A DNA stretch of 64,000 nt from Staphylococcus durrellii (GTDB taxonomy: Bacteria; Bacillota; Bacilli; Staphylococcales; Staphylococcaceae). Each line of letters starts with the position of its first letter. Position 1 is the first letter of the stretch. This document shows, piece by piece, positions 1 through 8,802 of this stretch. The notes beneath the pieces were generated by a model that was given only the letters and a program-made list of their open reading frames with translations, was not told where the DNA came from and made no database searches. The DNA lies in contig NZ_JADIIO010000001.1 of NCBI RefSeq assembly GCF_015594545.1, forward strand, positions 2,294,001-2,358,000, in the 5' to 3' direction. Made by a program: the position numbers and the translations under genes.

Positions 1-110
1 TAGTAGATGTTTCTACAAAATACGCCGGCGAAGTAAATGGTAAACAACAAGCCAAAATCAAGAAGTTTTTAAAGTCAAAAGGAATTAGCACTAAGGCTAT
101 CAATAAATAA
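1..110 (+). CDS. C-terminal end of an unrecognised protein (cut by window edge)
   Basis: An open frame runs in from the left edge (codons in phase with position 3) and stops at TAA 108-110. It encodes about 35 residues ending KGISTKAINK, lysine-rich and soluble. The family cannot be named from this tail. A clean rho-independent terminator follows at 224-252, which supports a real gene end. Confidence 0.5.
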   Translation, partial: VDVSTKYAGEVNGKQQAKIKKFLKSKGISTKAINK

Positions 111-223
111 CTTTCTTAACGTATTTTACATTACAAAGTGATGACATCTTTTATCGCTATTATATCAATGACTTTGCTTTATAATTGTCACCCTTTCAAA
201 ACTTTATATCAAACTTTCGTAAT

Positions 224-252
224 AAACCTTACATAATTGTAAGGTTTTTTAT
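224..252 (+). terminator. Rho-independent terminator
   Basis: Perfect 9-bp stem (AAACCTTAC / GTAAGGTTT) with a 6-nt loop, followed by a T-run. It ends the gene entering from the left edge. Confidence 0.85.
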
Positions 253-336
253 TGTTATTTAACTTTAGTGCACTGTGGCCATTTGTTAAAATTATCTTGA
301 ATTCGAAAACAAAGTATTTAAACTTAGGAGGCGCAA

Positions 337-552
337 ATGGTTTTAACAACCTTAATTGGAGCAATCGCTGCAGTCTTTATAGCCTATAATTTAGTTGATA
401 AGCAAGAAAGAAATGGCAAAGTATCTTACAAACAAATTGTACTTAGTATCACTTGCGTTGTTATTGCAGTCATGGTTGGTAGTTTTTTAGACAACTTGGA
501 CGTATTTTATCAAGGATTTCAACATAGTATTACAGCAGTAGATGATTACTAA
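337..552 (+). CDS. Small membrane protein, 71 aa, unknown function
   Basis: The ATG is preceded by a strong ribosome site (AGGAGG, 326-331). Two hydrophobic segments are visible, about residues 3-18 and 34-50, separated by a charged loop (DKQERNGK) and followed by a short tail with acidic residues (VDDY). This looks like a small two-pass membrane protein. I recognise no family. It has its own terminator at 551-590, so it is probably monocistronic. Confidence 0.7.
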   Translation: MVLTTLIGAIAAVFIAYNLVDKQERNGKVSYKQIVLSITCVVIAVMVGSFLDNLDVFYQGFQHSITAVDDY

Positions 553-590
553 TCCAGACATTGTATATTTAATGTCTGGATTATTTTTAT
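551..590 (+). terminator. Rho-independent terminator
   Basis: 12-bp perfect stem (AATCCAGACATT / AATGTCTGGATT) followed by TATTTTTAT. It starts right at the stop codon of the 71-aa gene. Confidence 0.85.
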
Positions 591-679
591 ATTTACTAAA
601 TTTTTTGAATGTATTTTGACTCTATTATAGTTATATGTCACAATATATTTAATTTATCAAACATTGGGGTGTAAGATCT

Positions 680-1039
680 ATGAAATATCGTTTGACCACG
701 CTATTGTTAGCAGTGATTTTTATTACGCTAGCAACTATTACCATTGCCTATAATAATCCAACTGGAGGAAACGCTATAAACTTCGAACGGCCAACTGAAA
801 TTGGTATATCATTAGGATTTTCGTTCTGTATTTTTTTACCAGCTTTAATATTAGGTGTATTTAAGTATAAAGCAACTCGTATCATTTCAACTGTATGGCA
901 AATACTTTTTGCTGTACCTGCTTTATTCCTTACATTAATCGTTATTTTCACTACTCCTATACCACTTCTTGTAGTCGTATTAATTTTAACTACAATGGTA
1001 ATTATTGCTAGTGCTATAACTACGTTGTGTACAGAATAA
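680..1039 (+). CDS. Membrane protein, 119 aa, unknown function
   Basis: A small, very hydrophobic protein with about four membrane segments: near residues 5-24, 44-62, 70-90 and 93-115. The short hydrophilic loop after segment 1 contains NPTGGN and ERPTE. There is only a weak ribosome site (GGGGTGTAAGATCT, about 665-679). No family is recognised. Its terminator at 1131-1189 separates it from the DUF4870 gene downstream. Function cannot be assigned. Confidence 0.6.
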   Translation: MKYRLTTLLLAVIFITLATITIAYNNPTGGNAINFERPTEIGISLGFSFCIFLPALILGVFKYKATRIISTVWQILFAVPALFLTLIVIFTTPIPLLVVVLILTTMVIIASAITTLCTE

Positions 1040-1130
1040 TAATTTTATAGCGCCTAAGCTACTATCGTTAATTTAAACAAATATAAATTAAGCACAATAA
1101 ATGACGTGCTATTTTCAAAGTTTTGTTTGT

Positions 1131-1189
1131 GGTGAGGGAAGATGAAAGTTAAATGACTTATTTAGCTTTCGTCTTCCCTCACCATTTTT
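1131..1189 (+). terminator. Long terminator hairpin
   Basis: About 19-bp stem (GGTGAGGGAAGA.. paired with ..TCTTCCCTCACC, one G-T pair) with a ~15-nt loop, then ATTTTTA. Ends the transcript of the 119-aa gene. Confidence 0.75.
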
Positions 1190-1327
1190 ATTACCATTCA
1201 AATTGAATTGTTTTGCCGTATCTACTTGCATAAAATCGCAGTACTGTAACTAACAATGTTGTTATATTACATTTTCAACCTATATAACTCATCCTCTATT
1301 TGTTACACTTTTTGTGAGGTGAAATAA

Positions 1328-1693
1328 ATGGATTACAAAACATCCCAAGCAAACGTACAAAGTGGTAAAGTGCTTTCAGCATTATGTTATTTCAGTATAT
1401 TTTTTGCGCCATTAATATTACCTATTATTGTATGGATATTATCTGATAAACCAACATCATCACATGCGGCAAAATCGTTGGTTTACCACATCATTACCTA
1501 TCTATGTCCATTAATATTATTAGTTAGTGCGAGTCTTGGTGCAATGGCATTATCATCCCAATCAAATTGGGGATCAGTTTTTATGATTATAATAGCTATA
1601 ATACTCGCGGTTATTACTATTTGGTATACAATTAAAAACATATATCGTGGAGTGATGGTCTTAATATCAGATGAAAGTTATTTCAGACCATAA
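1328..1693 (+). CDS. DUF4870 family membrane protein
   Basis: 121 residues with the DUF4870 layout: a short polar N-terminus, a first membrane helix (LSALCYFSIFFAPLILPIIVWIL), the hallmark polar stretch with SSHAAKSLVYH, then two more helices and a final IYRGVMVL segment. DUF4870 proteins are small integral membrane proteins of unknown function. The ribosome site is GAGGTGAAATAA directly before ATG 1328. Single gene, with a terminator downstream at 1797-1838. Confidence 0.8.
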   Translation: MDYKTSQANVQSGKVLSALCYFSIFFAPLILPIIVWILSDKPTSSHAAKSLVYHIITYLCPLILLVSASLGAMALSSQSNWGSVFMIIIAIILAVITIWYTIKNIYRGVMVLISDESYFRP

Positions 1694-1796
1694 AGCGAAC
1701 ACAATTGGAATAAAGATTGTTATTTTATAAGCGTTAGTTAAACAAACGTTGCCATGCATAGATAGTTAGTTAGCTGTAAATCCACTTAGGCAGTAA

Positions 1797-1838
1797 AAAT
1801 GAGGTTGAGATGTGTTATATCTCAACCTCATTTTATTT
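1797..1838 (+). terminator. Terminator hairpin
   Basis: Inverted repeat (TGAGGTTGAGAT / ATCTCAACCTCA) with a short loop, followed by TTTTATTTATT. It is the likely end of the DUF4870 transcript. A and T runs on both sides mean it could also work from the minus strand, for the ula operon that ends at 2065. Confidence 0.7.
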
Positions 1839-2064
1839 ATTCTTCATGTTGTTTTCTTTTAAACAATTTACAACAACTTATTTACGGGAGCTACGGACTC
1901 TCCTATGCACACTCGATACGCTTAGCAAATCCTTTTTGTAAATTGCTATACTCCATAGTCTTCTACATTTTTACTAAAATCCTCAGTTATACCATAAAAA
2001 TTTTATTTAGAGATATGATTATTTATTGGATTAGCTATCATATCATTTTATATTGCATTATTAA

Positions 2065-2760
2065 CTATTGTCCGTAATATGCATTTTTGCCATGTTTTCT
2101 ATAATAATGTTTATCTAATAAAAATTGATCTATTGGCGGAATATTTTGTTGTGCCAGTAATTCTGTTTTAAGTGCCATTTCTGCAACTTCTTCCAAAACA
2201 ATAGTATGTTCTATGGCTTGTTTTACAGAAGTGCCAAAGATAAATGGTCCGTGATTTTTTGTATTAATTGCAGGTATTGCATCAGGAGTAATGTTTTGAG
2301 ATTGATACGTTTCTACTATGACTTTGCCTGTATTAAGTTCGTAATTTTGTTCAACCTCTTGTTGTGTTAAGTTTCTAGCACAAGGTATAGGACCATAAAA
2401 TGTATCTGCGTGTGTGGTGCCGTAAGGTTGGATAGCCTTTCCTGCCTGCGCAAAAACTACTGCATGCAATGAGTGCGTATGAACAATACTATTTACTTTT
2501 GGAAAATGTTTATATAAATATACGTGCGTAGATAAATCCGAGGATGGCTTAAGCTGGTCCTGATACACGTTACCATCTAAATCTGTAATTACCATATCTA
2601 CAGGAGACAATTTTTTATAAGGTATACCACTTGGTTTAATACAGATCACTTTTTTAACACGATCAATCATACTAACATTACCCCAAGTCAATTTCACTAA
2701 TTGGTTTTTTGGTAATTGCATATTGCCTTCATAAACGAGTCTTTGTATTAGTGCATTATC
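2065..2760 (-). CDS. ulaF: L-ribulose-5-phosphate 4-epimerase
   Basis: Class II aldolase-fold epimerase (AraD/UlaF/SgbE), which converts L-ribulose-5-phosphate to D-xylulose-5-phosphate as the last step of L-ascorbate degradation, feeding the pentose phosphate pathway. The family motifs are visible: LTWGNVS near the N-terminus, KPSSDLSTH, and the zinc-binding histidines in VHTHSLHAV, with GTTHAD following. Length (~231 aa) fits the family. GTG 2760 (MDNALIQ..) aligns best with AraD N-termini; an upstream GTG at 2775 is in frame. It is the last gene of the ula operon and overlaps the ulaE stop region. Confidence 0.9.
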   Translation of the reverse strand, partial: DNALIQRLVYEGNMQLPKNQLVKLTWGNVSMIDRVKKVICIKPSGIPYKKLSPVDMVITDLDGNVYQDQLKPSSDLSTHVYLYKHFPKVNSIVHTHSLHAVVFAQAGKAIQPYGTTHADTFYGPIPCARNLTQQEVEQNYELNTGKVIVETYQSQNITPDAIPAINTKNHGPFIFGTSVKQAIEHTIVLEEVAEMALKTELLAQQNIPPIDQFLLDKHYYRKHGKNAYYGQ

Positions 2761-3619
2761 CACTATAAACACCACTTTTCATGATTGCTTCCTCAATAAA
2801 TGATTTGGCAGATAATATTGCTTCCTTTGGCTCTTCTAAATTTTCTGACCACATTTCTATTAAGAATGGACCATTATATTTTAAATGATGTAATGATTGA
2901 AACACACCAATAAAATCAACATTACTTTCTCCAAAATCCACATTTTTAAACTTACCAGCGAAATCAGATGTAACGGGCAAAGTATCTTTTAAATGTATTG
3001 CTACGGTATCAGCGATACCTTTTTCCAATTCTTTAGCTACATTATTTTCAGGCCAGGCTGAAAGATTTCCAACATCTGGATACACTTTTAAATATGGGTG
3101 ATTAGAGACAGCTTGCTTGATCTCACAATATTTCGTAATACTATTCAAAAAGGTATCATCCATTATTTCTAGGGCTAAAATGACTTGTTTCTTTGCAGCA
3201 TAATCAAGAGCTGAGATTAATCCGTCTTTAAAATATTGAGCAGTTAATTGTGATTTCGCTTCATAATATACATCATAACCAGCTAATTGAATAACGCGTA
3301 CTCCTAATTTCTGAGCCAAATCAATCGCTTGATACATCACTTCCAAAGATTTATTTCTTATATTTTTATTAAGAGACCCTAATGGATATCTTCTATGTCC
3401 ACTTAAGCATATGCTTTGTATATATATATCTTCAGACAACTGTGTTTCATTAATTTGTCGAATTATGTCATTTCCCCATGACAATCTGGAAAGACGCTCA
3501 TCTGATTCATCAATAGACATTTCTACAAATTTAAATTCTAATTGTTTAGCGTACTTTAACTTCTCTTCAATCGATAAGGATATAGGCATAGCTTTTTCAT
3601 AAATACCTAAATAATTCAT
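2756..3619 (-). CDS. ulaE: L-ribulose-5-phosphate 3-epimerase (L-xylulose-5-P to L-ribulose-5-P)
   Basis: 287-aa TIM-barrel enzyme of the xylose isomerase/AP-endonuclease-2 superfamily, the usual size for UlaE/SgbU. It epimerises L-xylulose-5-phosphate at C3. Visible family features are the N-terminal LGIYEKAMP, metal-ligand motifs such as ALEIMD, VYPDVGNLSAW, VAIHLKD and a late LIEMWSE. ATG 3619 overlaps the end of ulaD (3616) by four bases, which indicates translational coupling. It lies between ulaD and ulaF, exactly the pathway order. Confidence 0.93.
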   Translation of the reverse strand: MNYLGIYEKAMPISLSIEEKLKYAKQLEFKFVEMSIDESDERLSRLSWGNDIIRQINETQLSEDIYIQSICLSGHRRYPLGSLNKNIRNKSLEVMYQAIDLAQKLGVRVIQLAGYDVYYEAKSQLTAQYFKDGLISALDYAAKKQVILALEIMDDTFLNSITKYCEIKQAVSNHPYLKVYPDVGNLSAWPENNVAKELEKGIADTVAIHLKDTLPVTSDFAGKFKNVDFGESNVDFIGVFQSLHHLKYNGPFLIEMWSENLEEPKEAILSAKSFIEEAIMKSGVYSG

Positions 3620-4257
3620 GATTCAAAATTCCTTTTAATTTCCTCTTTAAATGCACGTGCTGCATAAGCAGGATTTTCAACTTCTCTTAGATTACGTCCC
3701 GCTATAAATGCAAATATATCTAAATCTTTAAACAACTTAACTGTTTCTAGTTCTAAACCACCTGTAACCGAAACTTTAAAACCTATATCAATAAGGCGCT
3801 TAATTTTATTTAAGTCTTCGTCAGACCAGCGCTTACCTGCTAAAAGCGCATCACGACTTTGATGGTAAACAACTTGTTTTATATCGTTATCGTACCATTG
3901 TTGTGCTTGTTCAAAAGTCCAATCGCCATACAATTCAACCTGAACATCATCCATAACCTTCCTTGCAGCAACCATTGTTTCTATCGTGGCACAACAAATC
4001 ACAGTCATCCAATTCGCACCAGCATCTTTACAATTCTGTGCCACAGTTTTTCCGGCATCAGCACATTTAGTATCTGCTAATATTATTTTATCTGGATACA
4101 AGGCTCTAATTTTTTCTATGGCACTTTTGCCCTCTTGTAAACACAATATTGTACCTACTTCTAATATGTCTACTTCATTTCCTAATGAATTTAATGTTTT
4201 AATTGCACTCTCATTTGTTTGATTATCTAAAGCGATTTGTAGTAAAGGTGTTGCCAT
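3616..4257 (-). CDS. ulaD: 3-keto-L-gulonate-6-phosphate decarboxylase
   Basis: 213-aa member of the OMP decarboxylase superfamily. It decarboxylates 3-keto-L-gulonate-6-phosphate to L-xylulose-5-phosphate with Mg2+. The N-terminal LQIALDN and the signature IILADTKCADAGK (superfamily DxKxxDxG motif) are present, followed by SVTGGLE and FIAGRNLRE, which bind phosphate. The start is supported by AAGGAGGAAATATT before ATG 4257. Hexulose-6-phosphate synthase is a close relative, but the ula neighbours decide the call. Confidence 0.93.
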   Translation of the reverse strand: MATPLLQIALDNQTNESAIKTLNSLGNEVDILEVGTILCLQEGKSAIEKIRALYPDKIILADTKCADAGKTVAQNCKDAGANWMTVICCATIETMVAARKVMDDVQVELYGDWTFEQAQQWYDNDIKQVVYHQSRDALLAGKRWSDEDLNKIKRLIDIGFKVSVTGGLELETVKLFKDLDIFAFIAGRNLREVENPAYAARAFKEEIKRNFES

Positions 4258-4275
4258 AATATTTCCTCCTTGTTG

Positions 4276-4746
4276 TTAAGCAATATAACCACTCATATCT
4301 GCTTTATCGATGTGAGCTAAGATTTCATCTACAGTGGTTGCAGATGTTAATTTATTAATTATGTTATCTATTTCGAATACACTTACTATTTGTGGTATTG
4401 CGATACCGGTGTGAATATCAGAAGATGTTGCAGCCAATACTACGAATACGCTCGCACTTTTATTATCGCTAAAACTTACAGGCTCGTTAAATGTCACAAG
4501 ACTAAAAGCATCCCTGTTCACACCATCTTCAGGTCTTGCATGTGGCATTGCCATGCCATCCATTAACAAGTAATATGGCCCATACTGTTTAGTATTGTGA
4601 ATAATAGCATCTATATAACTTTTCTCTATTGCACCGTTTTTTAATAAAGGTTCAGTTGCTATTGCCACTGCTTCCTCCCAATTTTCAGCATTTTTATTTA
4701 ACAATATTGACTGTTCTTTAATAATACTTTCTTTAAATGACACCAT
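4276..4746 (-). CDS. ulaC: PTS L-ascorbate transporter, EIIA component
   Basis: Cytosolic EIIA of the mannitol/fructose-type fold, which passes phosphate from HPr to UlaB. The active histidine lies in GMAMPHARPEDG. Length ~156 aa is normal. The preferred start is ATG 4746 (MVSFKES..) because AAGGTGAG lies at the correct distance; the longer frame from 4761 begins with TTG. The gene follows ulaB directly and precedes ulaD by a short gap holding the ulaD ribosome site. Confidence 0.9.
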   Translation of the reverse strand: MVSFKESIIKEQSILLNKNAENWEEAVAIATEPLLKNGAIEKSYIDAIIHNTKQYGPYYLLMDGMAMPHARPEDGVNRDAFSLVTFNEPVSFSDNKSASVFVVLAATSSDIHTGIAIPQIVSVFEIDNIINKLTSATTVDEILAHIDKADMSGYIA

Positions 4747-4757
4747 AATACTCACCT

Positions 4758-5036
4758 TCAAATTATTTGTTGTAGATTATCTTTAATCTCTTTATCATCC
4801 ATTAAATTGTCTAATCCTAATAATTTGCCATTCGTTCTGCCTTCTAATTCTTGAATTAAATATTTACTAGCAAACACGATGTCGTAAGCGTTAGCCTGTG
4901 CTTTTGCTTCTCCTATACTGCAGTAATCAACGGTGAAGTCACTAACCTCAAGTTCTCGCAAACACTTTTCGATTTTCATTTTTATGACCATAGATGAACC
5001 CATTCCGCTTCCACAAGCTGCTAAAATTTTTAACAT
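4758..5036 (-). CDS. ulaB: PTS L-ascorbate transporter, EIIB component
   Basis: 92-aa EIIB of the lactose/ascorbate type. The phosphorylated cysteine is Cys8 in AACGSGMGSS, the canonical P-loop. It carries phosphate from UlaC to the sugar bound by UlaA at the membrane. It sits between ulaA and ulaC; the ulaC ribosome site overlaps its last codons. Confidence 0.93.
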   Translation of the reverse strand: MLKILAACGSGMGSSMVIKMKIEKCLRELEVSDFTVDYCSIGEAKAQANAYDIVFASKYLIQELEGRTNGKLLGLDNLMDDKEIKDNLQQII

Positions 5037-5064
5037 AACTTAATTCCTCCAATTCTTTGATGTA

Positions 5065-6492
5065 TTATTCTAAACCTTGATAATATAAATCTTTATTTTT
5101 TGCTTTTCTAAATTGTAATTGAGGTATTAGCAGTAGCAATATAATGATTGAAAAATAAGCTACTAACCCAAAATTATGCAATAACAAGCCAAGACCTGGC
5201 CATATTAATTCGAAATCAATACTTCCATGCCAACCACCGAATTTATATAATCCAAAGAAAACAACTGCAAATGCACTTATTGAAACTTGTAAGATACCTG
5301 ATACAAAAGCACAAATCAGAGCTGCCTTAGTCCCTCCAACCTTGTTTGCATATACGGCTATTGTGGCATTATCAAAAAATACGGGAACGAATCCAGTGAT
5401 AATTAGTACTGGTGAATGAAATAATATCAAGCCTAAAATGGTTATAAACTGCCCCAATGAACCACAAATAAAACCAAATAACACTGCATTTTGAGGAGCG
5501 AAGTTAAATGTAGCAGCGCAGTCAACCGCTGGTAATGAACCGGGTAGTAATTTATTTGATATACCTTGGAAAGAATTCGTTAATTCTGAAACGAACATCC
5601 TTACACCCATCATTAAAATTGCTAAAAATACCGAAAAAGATAATGAACTTGAAATAATATATGTCACAAAAGATAATTTTTCGGGGAAGTTTTGGGGATC
5701 TAGTCTTCTTAGAAAATCTTCGCCTAAAATCACTAAAATTGTGCCAAAAAAGACAAGCATTAATGTACCTGTCGCTACGATACTGTCATTGAACATCGAT
5801 AACCATTTAGGCAATTTCATATTTTCTAAATTCTTCTCTTTGTTACCTAACTTTGGTGCAACTTTATCAACTATCCAAATAGCGAACATTTCCTGATGTC
5901 CCACTGCGAAACCTGCATTATTAGTTAAACGTTGTGTAGGCCCAACAGTTAAATTAGAACCTACAGCCCAATAAAGTCCCACTAAAACGCCAATCATTAA
6001 ACTACCTACAAAGTTTCTATATTCTGGAAATGCCAAAAATACAATCCAAGTAATTGTTAGTGATTGTTGAACCATAATATGCCCAGTAATGAACAGTGTT
6101 CTAAGTTTCGTAATCTTACAAAGCTTTACTAATAAAATATTAAGCATAAAACCGATAACTAGCGCTACCATCGTATACGTAGTAGTTAAATTAATCGATT
6201 TTAATGCACTATCTACTGCATTCAATCCAAAATATGGGTCTATAACCGCAGCTTTTAAGTCGAATCTTTCTCGTAAACCAGCTAGTAGTGGCCTAAATTT
6301 TTCTACTAATCCCTTTGCGCCAACGAGGAGTATCATAAAACCTACTACCGCTTTAATGAAACCAGCAAAACATTCATACCATTTTTTTCTAAGTAACACG
6401 TAACCAACAAAAACAATAATACCGATGAAAAATTCAGGTTTAGTAAGTATATTGTCTATAAACCAAATGAATATACTAATTAAGTTGTTCAT
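5065..6492 (-). CDS. ulaA: PTS L-ascorbate transporter, EIIC permease
   Basis: 475-aa polytopic membrane protein of the UlaA family (PTS-Asc), with 10-11 hydrophobic segments along its length. Typical features include the N-terminal FIGIIVFVGYVLLRKKW, a loop with PTQRLTNNAGFAVGHQ, and the PAVDCAATFNFAPQNAVLFG motif in the second half. It imports L-ascorbate while UlaB phosphorylates it to L-ascorbate-6-phosphate. Positioned between ulaG and ulaB in the operon. Confidence 0.93.
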   Translation of the reverse strand: MNNLISIFIWFIDNILTKPEFFIGIIVFVGYVLLRKKWYECFAGFIKAVVGFMILLVGAKGLVEKFRPLLAGLRERFDLKAAVIDPYFGLNAVDSALKSINLTTTYTMVALVIGFMLNILLVKLCKITKLRTLFITGHIMVQQSLTITWIVFLAFPEYRNFVGSLMIGVLVGLYWAVGSNLTVGPTQRLTNNAGFAVGHQEMFAIWIVDKVAPKLGNKEKNLENMKLPKWLSMFNDSIVATGTLMLVFFGTILVILGEDFLRRLDPQNFPEKLSFVTYIISSSLSFSVFLAILMMGVRMFVSELTNSFQGISNKLLPGSLPAVDCAATFNFAPQNAVLFGFICGSLGQFITILGLILFHSPVLIITGFVPVFFDNATIAVYANKVGGTKAALICAFVSGILQVSISAFAVVFFGLYKFGGWHGSIDFELIWPGLGLLLHNFGLVAYFSIIILLLLIPQLQFRKAKNKDLYYQGLE

Positions 6493-6512
6493 AGTTGTTC
6501 ATTCCTTTAATT

Positions 6513-7577
6513 TTATAAAAATGAAGGATAAGGTAAATCATTATCTACTGTAAAAACATCTTCGAATCCACGTGGGTAGTGGTATTCAAACTTATGTCTA
6601 TCCTGAGGGTAAGTATACTGACCTCCAACTTGCCATATAAAAGGAGCAAAATCATAGTCTAGAAAATCTTTTTTATTTTTCCAAAGTTCCAGTATTTCCT
6701 GTGGGTTAGCTTGGAAATTAGACCAAATATCATGATGCACAGGTATAACGACTTTGGTATTTAAGCACTCTGCCATTCTTAACAAATCAACTGACGTTAA
6801 TTTATCGGTAATCCCTCTTGGATTCTCACCGAAAGCGCCTAATGCCACATCAATAGTGTGTTCATTACCGTGTTTGGCAAAATTTACCGAGAAATGTGAA
6901 TCTCCTGCATGATAAAGATTACCTCCTGAAGTTTTAAATAAGTAATTAACTGCGATATCATCCATATTTTGTGGAAACTGGCCATTCAATTCTTCTTCTT
7001 GTGGCACGGTAATTAGCGCTGTACGATCAAAAGCTTCTAATGCAATTATTTCAACGCTACCGACATTTACGTTATCACCAGGTTTGACTATAATGCATCT
7101 AGATTCTGGAACTCCCCACTCTTTCCATACATCAACTACAGCTTTAGGACCTATAAATGGAACAGAATCATCCGTGTTTTTTAAAACCGCTGCAGCCGTA
7201 TTTATATCCAAATGATCTGAATGAATATGAGTTACAACTAAAGCATCAACATTTTTTATTTCAAATGGGTCTATAACAAATGGTTGCGTTCTCAAGTTTG
7301 GTTGCAATTGTTTACAACCAGACATGCGTTGCATTTGGTGACCATCTTTCATTAATTTATTCTTTTTTGTACGTTTCCCACTACCACACCATAAATCACA
7401 CAAAATATTTGTACCTTCATGTGATTTTAGCCATATACCTGTACAACCGAGCCACCACATCGCAAAATTCCCTTCAGGCACTTGAGTTTCCTCAATTTCT
7501 TCATTTAACCATGTTCCCCATTCAGGAAATGTGGATAGTAGCCACTGCTCTTTAGTTATATTTTGTACTTTAGACAT
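6513..7577 (-). CDS. ulaG: L-ascorbate-6-phosphate lactonase
   Basis: 354-aa metallo-beta-lactamase-fold lactonase that opens L-ascorbate-6-phosphate to 3-keto-L-gulonate-6-phosphate. The metal motif THIHSDHLD and later ligand histidines ([17 protein letters not shown]) are present; length matches E. coli UlaG. It is the first gene of the seven-gene operon: AGGAGGAGATAAG precedes ATG 7577. In E. coli ulaG is a separate transcription unit, whereas here it leads the operon. Confidence 0.93.
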   Translation of the reverse strand: MSKVQNITKEQWLLSTFPEWGTWLNEEIEETQVPEGNFAMWWLGCTGIWLKSHEGTNILCDLWCGSGKRTKKNKLMKDGHQMQRMSGCKQLQPNLRTQPFVIDPFEIKNVDALVVTHIHSDHLDINTAAAVLKNTDDSVPFIGPKAVVDVWKEWGVPESRCIIVKPGDNVNVGSVEIIALEAFDRTALITVPQEEELNGQFPQNMDDIAVNYLFKTSGGNLYHAGDSHFSVNFAKHGNEHTIDVALGAFGENPRGITDKLTSVDLLRMAECLNTKVVIPVHHDIWSNFQANPQEILELWKNKKDFLDYDFAPFIWQVGGQYTYPQDRHKFEYHYPRGFEDVFTVDNDLPYPSFL

Positions 7578-7599
7578 CTTATCTCCTCCTATTAATATA

Positions 7600-7613
7600 T
7601 GTAAGCGTTTACG
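7600..7613. promoter_or_regulatory. cre (CcpA) site of the ula operon
   Basis: TGTAAGCGTTTACG matches the catabolite-responsive element consensus TGWAANCGNTNWCA at all but the last base. It sits at the predicted transcription start of ula, where CcpA binding would block initiation or elongation. Catabolite repression of ascorbate use is the expected role. Confidence 0.8.
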
Positions 7614-7615
7614 AA

Positions 7616-7644
7616 ATTATATAACCTATTTTTTTGTTTTTCAA
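7616..7644 (-). promoter_or_regulatory. Sigma-A promoter of the ula operon
   Basis: Minus-strand -35 TTGAAA (7639-7644), exact 17-bp spacer, -10 TATAAT (7616-7621). The predicted start is about 7609, within the cre site, 32 bases before the ulaG start codon. Confidence 0.8.
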
Positions 7645-8024
7645 TACATTAAATATTATTTTTATTGTATTAATTACAATCTAAAATAATAAAATACCTC
7701 AATTCTAAAGAATTCAGGTATAAATTTATTTGAAAGCTATTAAATTTTCTTGTAGAAATTGGGGAATATTTTCTCTAAATTACTTAAAAAATACAGTTTT
7801 AGAAGAAAATAATAGATAATTCATAGATTAAATGTAATTTAGATATACATTAAAACGTTAGTTCTTCATGCTTACATACACTTATTTTTAAGCCTCTTTT
7901 TATTCCTCAAGAGACTTAGATTTTTAATATTATCCCGTCTTTTGATTTAGCAATTTCAATTTTATTGCTAAATATATGTAAACTCCCATTATTTAATCAA
8001 TTAAGATCATTTAAAGTAAAATAA
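7645..8024. other. AT-rich intergenic region without a gene
   Basis: No ORF with a ribosome site on either strand. A short hairpin (ACCTCAATTCT / AGAATTCAGGT) lies at 7692-7716. Otherwise it only separates the ula promoter from the sRNA candidate. Confidence 0.5.
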
Positions 8025-8142
8025 TTGCCTTATAAATGTTATCTATGCTATATTTATGGTGTAGTTAAGATTAACTACTAGTCTTTTATATTCATGAACA
8101 TATTACTCTTTGAGAGCGACACGATTGTGTCGCTCTTTTTTT
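8025..8142 (+). ncRNA. Candidate small RNA with its own promoter and terminator
   Basis: On the plus strand a good sigma-A promoter (TTGCCT 8025-8030, 18-bp spacer, TATATT 8049-8054) is followed about 60 nt later by a strong terminator: 10-bp perfect stem AGAGCGACAC / GTGTCGCTCT (8113-8136) and nine T. The unit has no ORF and both neighbouring genes are on the minus strand, so the terminator serves neither. The predicted transcript is roughly 8061-8142, about 80 nt. I do not recognise it as a named staphylococcal sRNA. Confidence 0.5.
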
Positions 8143-8456
8143 TAACTTAATAATTTCAAGCCGATTGTACTAGCTAAAATCACCACGATACATAATATAC
8201 GAATTAAATTTTTCGATTCATTATAGAACAACATACCTATAATTGCTCCTCCGACTGTACCTATGCCAGTCCAAACAGCATATGAAGTACTCATAGGCAA
8301 GTTTGCCATTGCTATTGCTAAACAAACAAAACTCAGTGCAAAAGAGACAATCATGTTTATCAATGCTGTCAATTTACGATTATGTGTATAAGCATTCAAC
8401 GCAGTTACACCTAACATTTCAAAAACACCTGCTACAATTAATATCATCCAATCCAT
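8142..8456 (-). CDS. ykkD: SMR family transporter, second subunit of a guanidinium exporter pair (YkkD/GdnD-like)
   Basis: 104-aa small multidrug resistance protein with four membrane helices. The conserved membrane-embedded glutamate is in GVFEMLG (Glu13). The GIGTVGGAIIG segment is the dimer interface typical of SMR proteins. It follows the partner gene by only two bases. Known YkkC/YkkD pairs of Bacillus form a heterodimeric guanidinium/proton antiporter (renamed GdnCD), and the riboswitch upstream makes that role very likely here rather than quaternary-ammonium resistance. Confidence 0.85.
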   Translation of the reverse strand: MDWMILIVAGVFEMLGVTALNAYTHNRKLTALINMIVSFALSFVCLAIAMANLPMSTSYAVWTGIGTVGGAIIGMLFYNESKNLIRILCIVVILASTIGLKLLS

Positions 8457-8458
8457 AA

Positions 8459-8782
8459 TTACGCTCCTTTCTCGTTAGAAGTGGCAAGTTTTAACCCTAG
8501 TACTCCAGCAAGTAGTATAAAAATCAAGAAAATTTTTCCTATATTTAAAGGTTGTCCAAAAATTAAGAAATCACACAAAGTAACACCCGTAGTACCAAGT
8601 CCGACAAATATAGCGTATGTCGTGCCTACTGGTAAAACTTTCGAAGCTTGAATTAATAAATAAAAACTTAAAAAAATAGCTATTACGGTACCTAACCATT
8701 CGATAATATTAGATGAATGCGTTAATCCAATAACCCATCCGACTTCAAAACCAGCTGCTGCAATGATTTTTAACCAATTCAT
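8459..8782 (-). CDS. ykkC: SMR family transporter, first subunit of a guanidinium exporter pair (YkkC/GdnC-like)
   Basis: 107-aa four-helix SMR protein. The essential glutamate is in AAGFEVGWVIG (Glu13). SNIIEWL in the loop and VGTTYAIFVGLGTTG in helix 3 fit the guanidinium-exporter (Gdx) branch. Ribosome site AGGAGGCAGAAA precedes ATG 8782. It is the first gene after a guanidine-I riboswitch and is followed directly by its SMR partner, so the two should act as one exporter in the cytoplasmic membrane. Confidence 0.87.
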   Translation of the reverse strand: MNWLKIIAAAGFEVGWVIGLTHSSNIIEWLGTVIAIFLSFYLLIQASKVLPVGTTYAIFVGLGTTGVTLCDFLIFGQPLNIGKIFLIFILLAGVLGLKLATSNEKGA

Positions 8783-8802
8783 ATTTTCTGCCTCCTAATA
8801 AA

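Noticed and set aside
1799-2077. 92-codon plus-strand frame after the DUF4870 gene
   Set aside because: It starts inside a terminator hairpin, lacks a ribosome site and overlaps the ulaF end; the translation looks random.
8142-8782. qac-type disinfectant resistance pair
   Set aside because: The guanidine-I riboswitch and SMR pair order point to guanidinium export instead.
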